Position numbers and translations under genes: made by a program. This document shows, in pieces, positions 1-4,438 of a stretch of DNA of 5,001 nucleotides. The notes under the pieces are model-generated. The model saw only the letters and a list, made by a program, of their open reading frames with translations, had not been told where the DNA came from and did no database searches. The stretch's first letter is position 1; every line of letters begins with the position of its first letter. Origin of the DNA: an uncultured Flavobacteriaceae bacterium (GTDB taxonomy: Bacteria; Bacteroidota; Bacteroidia; Flavobacteriales; Flavobacteriaceae); the NCBI GenBank assembly GCA_913031655.1, contig CAJWFY010000111.1, positions 1 to 5,001 of the forward strand, given 5' to 3'.

Positions 1-1079
1 TCGGCTGTTTCGCCAGATTGTGAAATAGGGATAACAATATCTCCTTCATTAATTATAGGATTTCGGTATCTAAATTCAGAAGCGTATTCAACTTCTACAG
101 GGATCCTAAGAAGTTCTTCAAAATAGTATTCAGCTAATAAACCGGCATGCCATGATGTTCCACAAGAAATAAAAATTATTCTTTTAGCATATTTAAATTT
201 GTCAAAATGTTTCTCAATGGATGAAATTTTAATAGGAGCCGATGGAGAAATTAAACGCCCTCTAAAAGTATCTTTTATAGACTGAGGTTGTTCAAAAATC
301 TCTTTTAACATGAAATGGTCGTAACCTCCCTTTTCAACTTCTTCAATATCATGCTCAAGCTCCTCTATAAATGGATCTAGAATAAAATCTTTTTTTCCCT
401 CTCTCAATGTAATTCCTTTTGTTAGGTTTATTATCGCTATTTCATGATCATTCAGATAAATACATTTTTTAGTAAATTCTAAAAAAGGCGTAGGATCAGA
501 ACCGATGTAGTATTCAGAGTCTCCAACTCCAATAGCTAAAGGACTTCCTAATTTGGCTATGACTATTTCGTCAGGATTGCTAGAGTCGAAAACTGCGATT
601 GCATAAGCCCCAACAACTTGCTTTAGAGCAAAATATATTGCTTTACCTAACTTTATTTTCTTACTTTTCTTTATGTCCTCAATTAAGTTGACTAGGACTT
701 CTGAGTCAGTGTCAGATTCAAAAATATATCCTTTTTTTAGTAAGACTGATTTTAGAGAATGATAGTTTTCGATAATGCCGTTATGTACTAGAGAAATTTC
801 TCCTGAATTTGATACATGTGGATGAGAATTAATCTGATTGGGGGGGCCGTGAGTGGCCCATCTTGTATGACCTATTCCTAAAGTCCCTTTTTTATTTTCT
901 TTATTAATAAATAGACTTTCTAAATCGGCAACTTTACCTTTACTTTTTGTAATTATAGAACTTTTATCATAAATCATAATTCCAGCAGAATCATATCCTC
1001 TATATTCTAATTTTTTTAACCCATTTATTAAGATATCGTAAACAGGCTTATTTCCAATATATCCTACAATTCCACACAT
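1..1079 (-). CDS. glmS: Glutamine--fructose-6-phosphate aminotransferase (isomerizing), N-terminal 359 residues; 3' end beyond the window
   Basis: Makes glucosamine-6-phosphate from fructose-6-phosphate and glutamine in the cytoplasm, the entry step to amino sugars. The protein begins MCGIVGYIG, so after Met removal the N-terminal Cys is the glutaminase nucleophile. Class II glutaminase motifs follow in order: EYRGYDSAG (25-33), HTRWATHG (71-78), VHNGIIENY (98-106), ESDTDSE (121-127) and GAYAIAVF (157-164). The linker motif FMLKEIFEQP (256-265) leads into the first SIS sugar-isomerase domain, with ISCGTSWHAG (304-313) and the phosphate-binding SQSGET (353-358). The frame is open at base 1. 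E. coli GlmS has 609 residues, so about 250 (rest of SIS1, SIS2, C-terminal tail) lie outside. The start at 1077-1079 is fixed by the MCGIVG motif and abuts the stop of the upstream acetyltransferase gene, implying translational coupling. No key glutaminase residue is missing. The coding strand has a run of seven C at codons 78-80. Confidence 0.97.
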   Translation of the reverse strand, partial: MCGIVGYIGNKPVYDILINGLKKLEYRGYDSAGIMIYDKSSIITKSKGKVADLESLFINKENKKGTLGIGHTRWATHGPPNQINSHPHVSNSGEISLVHNGIIENYHSLKSVLLKKGYIFESDTDSEVLVNLIEDIKKSKKIKLGKAIYFALKQVVGAYAIAVFDSSNPDEIVIAKLGSPLAIGVGDSEYYIGSDPTPFLEFTKKCIYLNDHEIAIINLTKGITLREGKKDFILDPFIEELEHDIEEVEKGGYDHFMLKEIFEQPQSIKDTFRGRLISPSAPIKISSIEKHFDKFKYAKRIIFISCGTSWHAGLLAEYYFEELLRIPVEVEYASEFRYRNPIINEGDIVIPISQSGETA

Positions 1080-1481
1080 TTATTGTTTTCTTATAATCAT
1101 TTGAACTTCTTTTTTCTCAAATCCAATTTTTTCATAAAAAGGAACGTTAATTTCGGAGGCATTTAACATTGTCTTGTCGCAATTATTTTTAAAAGAAAGC
1201 TGGACTAAGTTTTCAACTAGTGATTTCCCAGTTCCATTTCCTCTATAATTTTTGTTTATTGCAACGTCTTCAATTAAACCAAGTTTTCTAGTTAGTTTTT
1301 GAATAATGTATAAAGAGGCTACCCCTATAATTGTGTTATCTTTTTCAGCAACTAAAGTGATAGAATTGGGGTCAGAAACATTTGTCAAGCATTTTTCTTT
1401 ATCATATCTAGAACTAAAAGCATTAGCCCAAAGCTCAATCACCTGATCAACATCTTTTTTTTCTAAAAAACGAATATTCAT
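1080..1481 (-). CDS. GNAT acetyltransferase, probable GNA1-type glucosamine-6-phosphate N-acetyltransferase
   Basis: A 133-residue single-domain GNAT protein, shorter than yeast Gna1 (159). The acetyl-CoA pyrophosphate loop is YRGNGTGK (79-86). Compared with yeast Gna1 from memory, the match is collinear from residue 67 on: LGLIEDVAIN against LGLCGHIEDIAVN, NVPFYEKIGF (112-121) against NVKFYEKCGF, and a C-terminal MIIRK against MQIRK. The Glu-Asp pair (71-72), the Tyr of FYEK (116) and the terminal Arg (131), which line the Gna1 active site, are kept. One difference is that yeast Asp134 (Glu in the human enzyme) aligns with Asn107 here. The predicted reaction is GlcN-6-P plus acetyl-CoA to GlcNAc-6-P. 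Context supports this strongly: the TAA stop is immediately followed by the ATG of glmS, whose product is GlcN-6-P. The first in-frame ATG (1479-1481) is used and there is no Shine-Dalgarno. The GNAT fold is near certain. Substrate is inferred from motif similarity and linkage; a generic small-molecule acetyltransferase remains possible. Confidence 0.85.
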   Translation of the reverse strand: MNIRFLEKKDVDQVIELWANAFSSRYDKEKCLTNVSDPNSITLVAEKDNTIIGVASLYIIQKLTRKLGLIEDVAINKNYRGNGTGKSLVENLVQLSFKNNCDKTMLNASEINVPFYEKIGFEKKEVQMIIRKQ

Positions 1482-1490
1482 AATTATTCG

Positions 1491-1520
1491 CGAAAATATA
1501 ATATTTATCGATAAAACAAA
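1491..1520 (-). promoter_or_regulatory. Candidate Bacteroidota promoter for the GNAT-glmS operon
   Basis: On the minus strand a TTTG (1517-1520) is followed 18 bases later by TATTTTCG (1491-1498), one mismatch from the Bacteroidota -7 element TAnnTTTG. Spacing fits the flavobacterial TTG-N17-23-TAnnTTTG pattern. The predicted transcription start is near 1485, only a few bases before the ATG at 1481, so the mRNA would be nearly leaderless. It lies just past the inverted repeat after the YceI gene. Pattern match only. Confidence 0.4.
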
Positions 1521-1525
1521 GCGAT

Positions 1526-1553
1526 TAGCCTAAACAAAACACTATTTAAGCTA
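1526..1553 (-). terminator. Inverted repeat after the YceI gene, possible terminator
   Basis: Read on the minus strand, TAGCTTAAA pairs with TTTAGGCTA around a 10-base loop, giving nine pairs including one G-U. It begins 6 bases beyond the YceI stop codon and is followed by a T-rich stretch (CTTTGTTTT). The stem is AT-rich and thus weak and there is no clean U-run, so this may be a leaky terminator or mRNA 3'-end stabiliser. It separates the YceI gene from the GNAT-glmS promoter. Confidence 0.4.
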
Positions 1554-1559
1554 CAGAAA

Positions 1560-2120
1560 TTAAAATTTTAGAGAAGTTTCTAGCTTGATAGTGTCTAAAA
1601 TTAATTTGTCACCAAGGGCTTTAAAAAAGCTCCCAGATCCGTACTTGACATTATATTTGCTTCGATCAAATGTTAGGGAGCTTACCCAAGAGCTACCATC
1701 TATTAACATTTCAAAATCTATAGGGTGAGAAGTTCCTTTAATAGTTAAGATCCCTGAAACACTTAATCCGTTAGGAATTTTAGAAGAACTAGAAATTACA
1801 ATAGAAGATTCATTAAACTTTTCGACAGAAAAAAAATCATCTGACGTTAAGTGACCTTCTAGCTTTGCTTTACTTGATCCTTGTAAATCTTCTACTAAAA
1901 GAGTGGTCATATCTACAATAAAGGTTCCTTTGGTAATTAATCCGTTTTCAAAAAATGCAACACCAGATTTAAACTGTAAAGATCCATAATGAGTTTTTGA
2001 TGTTATTTGTTCTCCGGTCCACTTCAACGTACTTTTTTCAATATTTAAAGTTGTTTTTTGTGCAGAAATTAAAAAAGTTCCAAAACAGATAAGGAATAAG
2101 AAGTGTTTTATTATTGTCAT
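1560..2120 (-). CDS. YceI-like family secreted protein
   Basis: YceI proteins form a lipocalin-like eight-stranded barrel that binds long isoprenoid or lipid chains in the periplasm. The precise role of most members is unknown. The 186-residue length is close to the 191 of E. coli YceI. Residues 1-20 are a Sec signal peptide (K5, hydrophobic core FLFLICFGTFLI, probable signal peptidase I cut SA-Q at 20/21). Family features include the early K-W-TGEQI segment (33-39), the mid-protein TTLLVEDLQG...LEGHLTSDDFF block with the conserved subdomain of the family, the SGILTIKGTSHPIDF hairpin (121-135) and the C-terminal FDRSKYNVKYGSG plus LGDKLILDTIKLE. The signal peptide has no lipobox cysteine, so a soluble periplasmic protein is expected. 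It lies 61 bases downstream of a small basic-protein gene and may be cotranscribed with it; the weak hairpin at 1526-1553 would end the unit. The ATG at 2118-2120 is preferred because it gives an intact signal peptide. Confidence 0.9.
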   Translation of the reverse strand: MTIIKHFLFLICFGTFLISAQKTTLNIEKSTLKWTGEQITSKTHYGSLQFKSGVAFFENGLITKGTFIVDMTTLLVEDLQGSSKAKLEGHLTSDDFFSVEKFNESSIVISSSSKIPNGLSVSGILTIKGTSHPIDFEMLIDGSSWVSSLTFDRSKYNVKYGSGSFFKALGDKLILDTIKLETSLKF

Positions 2121-2181
2121 AATTAAAATTTATAAGATTGTTTATTAATGTGTAAAAAAGTGGGTTGATTTGTATTGAAAA

Positions 2182-2313
2182 CTAGCTTCCTCTACCTGTT
2201 TTTCTAACTCCGCCAGACTTGGCATTACTATTTTTGTTGCTAAAGTTTTGTTTAACTCCTTTTTTGCTAGCAGTTTTTTTTTCAGTTCTGTTGCCAAAAA
2301 ATTTACTTCCCAT
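2182..2313 (-). CDS. Small, highly basic 43-residue protein of unknown function
   Basis: I do not recognise a named family. The protein begins MGSKFFGNR and ends GGVRKTGRGS. It has 12 Lys/Arg against a single acidic residue (Glu11), no cysteine and no hydrophobic stretch; it is rich in Lys, Ser, Asn and Gly and is probably disordered. Such composition is typical of proteins that bind rRNA or other nucleic acid, but that is inference. A real gene is supported by an A-rich ATG context, a perfect -7 promoter element 23 bases upstream, a patterned N- and C-terminus (aromatic FF-G near the start, RxTGRG-like tail) and its fit between two same-strand genes (47 bases after the M24 gene, 61 before YceI). 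The stop is TAG at 2182-2184. The low-complexity Lys-rich middle could arise by chance in AT-rich DNA, which limits confidence. Confidence 0.6.
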   Translation of the reverse strand: MGSKFFGNRTEKKTASKKGVKQNFSNKNSNAKSGGVRKTGRGS

Positions 2314-2336
2314 TTTTAAAATTGTTGTTAGATATC

Positions 2337-2344
2337 CAAATTTA
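2337..2344 (-). promoter_or_regulatory. -7 promoter element upstream of the small basic protein gene
   Basis: The minus strand reads TAAATTTG, an exact match to the Bacteroidota TAnnTTTG element. It lies 23 bases before the ATG at 2313, predicting a leader of roughly 15-20 bases. No TTG is seen at the -33 position; that region is instead occupied by the palindrome at 2353-2367. Confidence 0.4.
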
Positions 2345-2352
2345 CTAAAATC

Positions 2353-2367
2353 ATCCTAAATTAGGAT
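2353..2367. repeat. 15-base palindrome spanning the M24 stop codon
   Basis: ATCCTAA-A-TTAGGAT is a perfect inverted repeat with a single central base. It includes the TAA stop of the M24 gene and sits where the -33 element of the next promoter would be. As RNA it gives at most a six-pair stem with a three-base loop followed by GATTTTAG, a poor terminator. As DNA it has the symmetry of a repressor or activator operator. Function is not established. Confidence 0.4.
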
Positions 2368-3035
2368 AGTAATTGCTCGAAAAAACCACCAATTTTTTTA
2401 TTTCTATCTACAAAGTGTATTTCAAGGATCCAATTTTTAATTTTACCATCTGATCCATGAATAAGCATTTTCTCACAATTATCAGGATGGATATAATTAC
2501 TTTTATTTTCTTTCTCTAGCTTTTCATGAGGGTATTGGCCAATTAGATGACCAGCAATTTCACCTCCAAATTCCCATCCATAATCTGAAGCTAATTTTAC
2601 GCAATAATCGTAAAGCTGAGCACCAGTTAGGTCTGGATTCTTTTCAAAATATGCTTTCCCATCATACCAAGCCAATTCAATATCTTTTTTAAGCTTCAAT
2701 TTATAAGGATCTTCCCCTATTACATAAGTCCTTCCGAAGTCAGCTTCCCAGTCCTCGAATATTGGTCCAAAGTCAATAAATAAAATATCATCCTCTAAAA
2801 GAATAAGATTCTTAGGGTTTTCATTGTAGGGCATTAATGTGTTTTCTCCAGATCTTACTATTCTTTTGTGCCAATATTTTTGAATTCCAAACATTTCAAA
2901 AGCTAGGTTATAGATGTCTTTATTAATTTCTTCTTCATTTTTGCCAGCAACTAAAAGTTTATTTGAATCGATGGCATCAAACAACATTGCCGCTTTTTTT
3001 TCAGCATTAATTAAGTTTTTTAATGTCGAGTTCAT
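2361..3035 (-). CDS. M24 family (pita-bread fold) metallopeptidase, stand-alone catalytic domain
   Basis: The M24 family includes methionine aminopeptidase, aminopeptidase P, prolidase and creatinase; members usually use two metal ions. This 224-residue cytoplasmic protein has only the catalytic domain, without the N-terminal creatinase-like domain of aminopeptidase P or prolidase. All five expected metal ligands are visible: Asp88 (FIDFGP), Asp99 (EADFGRT), His163 (IAGHLIG), Glu205 (ILEIHFVD) and Glu220 (GGFFEQLL). His56 (YWHKR) and His170 (QYPHE) match the substrate-side histidines of MetAP-type enzymes. The last ligand lies only four residues from the C-terminus, so the protein is complete but compact. 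It is not the housekeeping MetAP by its motif wording; its substrate is unknown, with an Xaa-Pro or other dipeptide a reasonable guess. The gene diverges from the GDPD gene across a 52-base AT-rich gap and precedes the small basic-protein gene. The first in-frame ATG is used. Confidence 0.9.
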   Translation of the reverse strand: MNSTLKNLINAEKKAAMLFDAIDSNKLLVAGKNEEEINKDIYNLAFEMFGIQKYWHKRIVRSGENTLMPYNENPKNLILLEDDILFIDFGPIFEDWEADFGRTYVIGEDPYKLKLKKDIELAWYDGKAYFEKNPDLTGAQLYDYCVKLASDYGWEFGGEIAGHLIGQYPHEKLEKENKSNYIHPDNCEKMLIHGSDGKIKNWILEIHFVDRNKKIGGFFEQLLS

Positions 3036-3087
3036 ATAAGAAATTTAAAAAATCAAATAAATATAATTAAATTGTATTGTCTAATGT
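3036..3087. other. Divergent intergenic region between the M24 and GDPD genes
   Basis: These 52 bases are almost entirely A/T and must hold both the M24 promoter (minus) and the GDPD promoter (plus). On the minus strand TTTATTTG is one mismatch from TAnnTTTG, but no TTG lies at a suitable distance. No clear plus-strand element is seen. No palindrome long enough to suggest an operator is visible. Confidence 0.5.
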
Positions 3088-3831
3088 ATGAGAAGATTCT
3101 ATATGAAAAAAATAATTTTAATTGTGTTTATGGCTTCGAGCTGTTCTTCTATCGAAAGAAATGTACTAAACATCGGTCATAGAGGTGCTAAGGGACATGT
3201 AGCAGAAAACACTTTAGTTTCAATTAAAAAAGCGATTGACCTTGGAGCGGATGGAATTGAAATAGATGTCTTTAAATGTCTAAGTGGAGAGATAGTAGTT
3301 TTTCATGATAAAAGCTTAGACAAATTAACTAACGGAACCGGTCTTATTGAAGAAAAAACATTAGAAGAATTAAAAGAACTTAGAGTTTTAGACACACAAG
3401 AACAAATCCCTACTTTATTAGAAGTAATTCAATCAATTGATGATGGTGTTTTTCTAAACATTGAACTTAAGGGGCGTAATACTGCAGAAGGATCTTTAGA
3501 GCTTGTAAAAAGACATGTAACAAATAGCGATAATATTTTATTTTCAAGTTTTAATTGGGATGAATTAAAAGATTTAAGAAAATTAGATAATCAAATAAAA
3601 ATTGCCCTAGTAACAAGAGAGGATCCCGTTCTAGCAATTAATCCTGCACTAAGCTTAAATGCCATTGCTATTAACCCTTCTTACAAGAATTTAAATAAAA
3701 AAAATACATCTGAAATTTATAAAGCAGGACTTAAAATTTATACTTGGACTGTGAATGAGGAATCTCAAATAAATAGGATGATAAAATTAGGAGTACATGG
3801 AATAATTACTGATTTCCCAGAAAAAATATAA
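3088..3831 (+). CDS. Glycerophosphodiester phosphodiesterase family protein, probable lipoprotein
   Basis: GDPD enzymes hydrolyse glycerophosphodiesters from phospholipid turnover to glycerol-3-phosphate and an alcohol. The TIM-barrel motifs are all present: GHRGAKGHVAENTLVS (30-45) with His31, Arg32 and Glu40-Asn41; EIDV (58-61) giving metal ligands Glu58 and Asp60; VFHD (71-74) with the second catalytic His73; IELKG with Glu126 and Lys128; and the C-terminal YTWTVN and GIITDFPE. It thus appears catalytically intact. The N-terminus has a Lys-rich n-region, a hydrophobic stretch and ASSCSS, so Cys19 is a likely lipidation site, although the lipobox lacks the usual Leu at -3. An outer-membrane or periplasmic lipoprotein is expected. 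Met6 (3103) gives the more typical start MKKIILIV; the longer form from 3088 is kept here as the outer limit. It is the only plus-strand gene, and its TAA ends one base from the stop of the convergent neighbour. Confidence 0.95.
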   Translation: MRRFYMKKIILIVFMASSCSSIERNVLNIGHRGAKGHVAENTLVSIKKAIDLGADGIEIDVFKCLSGEIVVFHDKSLDKLTNGTGLIEEKTLEELKELRVLDTQEQIPTLLEVIQSIDDGVFLNIELKGRNTAEGSLELVKRHVTNSDNILFSSFNWDELKDLRKLDNQIKIALVTREDPVLAINPALSLNAIAINPSYKNLNKKNTSEIYKAGLKIYTWTVNEESQINRMIKLGVHGIITDFPEKI

Positions 3832-3832
3832 T

Positions 3833-4276
3833 TTACTTATTTACTTCCACCTTAAATAAACTTGAAAGCAGCATTATTGGCTGCCACTCTTTAGATTTAG
3901 TACAATAAATGGTATGACTGGTGCTTTTAGGCTCCATTAAATCACCATTAATCCCATGCTCTATTATTTGATTTTTAGAATATTTTTGATCAATAGAAGT
4001 TTTAATATCATCTGAAAAATAATCTAGCTTGGTTACAGGAATTTTCTTAAAACCCAGTTTTTTTAAACTGAAATACCTGTGATGACCATCGATAATCACC
4101 ATGCTTTTAGAGCAGCATAAAATAGATGAAAGAATGATATGATCGTTAAAGGATTTTAAAAAATTGCTTATTGTAGAAGTGTTTTTTTCGATAATTTTTT
4201 CGTGTGGAAAAATCAAATCTACATCAACTAGCTCTAAACCTTTTATTATTTCTGGATTAAAATCAATAGAATACAT
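3833..4276 (-). CDS. ParB/Srx-fold protein resembling free L-serine kinases (SerK/SbnI-like)
   Basis: A compact 147-residue protein with the ParB N-terminal/sulfiredoxin fold. It has the FPHEKIIE segment (23-30), the nucleotide-binding motif VIIDGHHRYFSLKKLG (60-75), then IPVTKLDYF and a C-terminal GDLMEPKSTSH (111-121). The PHE and DGHHR motifs together with a final P-K-[ST]-T-x-H box are, to my knowledge, the signature of archaeal ADP-dependent serine kinase SerK and of SbnI, the serine kinase for staphyloferrin B. Glu26 aligns with the catalytic Glu of those enzymes (Glu30 and Glu20, from memory). These make O-phospho-L-serine from free serine. No helix-turn-helix or dimer domain of a partition ParB is present, so a role in chromosome segregation is unlikely. 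It follows a small membrane-protein gene by 10 bases and probably shares its transcript. The fold is confident; the serine-kinase activity and nucleotide donor are inferred. Confidence 0.8.
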   Translation of the reverse strand: MYSIDFNPEIIKGLELVDVDLIFPHEKIIEKNTSTISNFLKSFNDHIILSSILCCSKSMVIIDGHHRYFSLKKLGFKKIPVTKLDYFSDDIKTSIDQKYSKNQIIEHGINGDLMEPKSTSHTIYCTKSKEWQPIMLLSSLFKVEVNK

Positions 4277-4286
4277 GGTTCAAGAT

Positions 4287-4400
4287 TTAATGATAAGTAA
4301 AATGAGCAACCATGATGGCTACTAAAACTAATACTATAATATTTACTACAATTACACCATAAACATTATTAGAAATTAAAAAACTGTTTTTTTTCATCAT
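4287..4400 (-). CDS. Small single-pass membrane protein, 37 residues, unknown function
   Basis: I do not recognise this protein. It starts MMKKNSF and has one strong hydrophobic segment of about 20 residues (roughly Val13-Ala32, including VIVVNIIVLVLVAIMVA), flanked by Lys3-Lys4 at the N-terminus and the His/Tyr-containing tail AHFTYH. By the positive-inside rule the N-terminus is cytoplasmic. Support for a real gene: a perfect TAnnTTTG element 16 bases upstream, an uninterrupted membrane span with charges only at the ends, and tight packing between same-strand genes (38 bases after the HAD gene, 10 before the SerK-like gene). Either of two adjacent ATGs (4398-4400 or 4395-4397) may start translation. 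Small single-span proteins often act as subunits or regulators of membrane complexes, but nothing here identifies a partner. Confidence 0.6.
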   Translation of the reverse strand: MMKKNSFLISNNVYGVIVVNIIVLVLVAIMVAHFTYH

Positions 4401-4416
4401 TTAGAACTTTAAAAAA

Positions 4417-4424
4417 CAAAGCTA
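4417..4424 (-). promoter_or_regulatory. -7 promoter element upstream of the small membrane protein gene
   Basis: The minus strand reads TAGCTTTG, an exact TAnnTTTG match, ending 16 bases before the first ATG and giving a leader of about 10 bases. No TTG is seen at -33, which would fall within the last codons of the HAD gene. If real, it allows expression of the small protein and the SerK-like gene independently of the HAD gene. Confidence 0.4.
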
Positions 4425-4438
4425 ATAAAAAAATGTAT

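Noticed and set aside
1482..1559. glmS ribozyme or riboswitch in the leader of the GNAT-glmS unit
   Set aside because: The 78-base gap is too short and lacks the nested helices of a glmS ribozyme; glmS itself has no leader because its start abuts the upstream gene.
2121..2181. Separate promoter for the YceI gene
   Set aside because: TAAATTTT (2125-2132, minus strand) is one mismatch from TAnnTTTG but lies 5 bases from the ATG with no TTG at -33; too weak to call.
2182..2313. Small ribosomal protein THX
   Set aside because: THX proteins begin with an MGKGD-type sequence and an RRGKI-like core that I do not find here; only the basic composition is similar.
3833..4276. Chromosome or plasmid partition protein ParB
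   Set aside because: Only the ParB-like nucleotide-binding domain motif is present; there is no helix-turn-helix or dimerisation domain and no parA neighbour. The C-terminal PKSTSH box points to the SerK/SbnI group.
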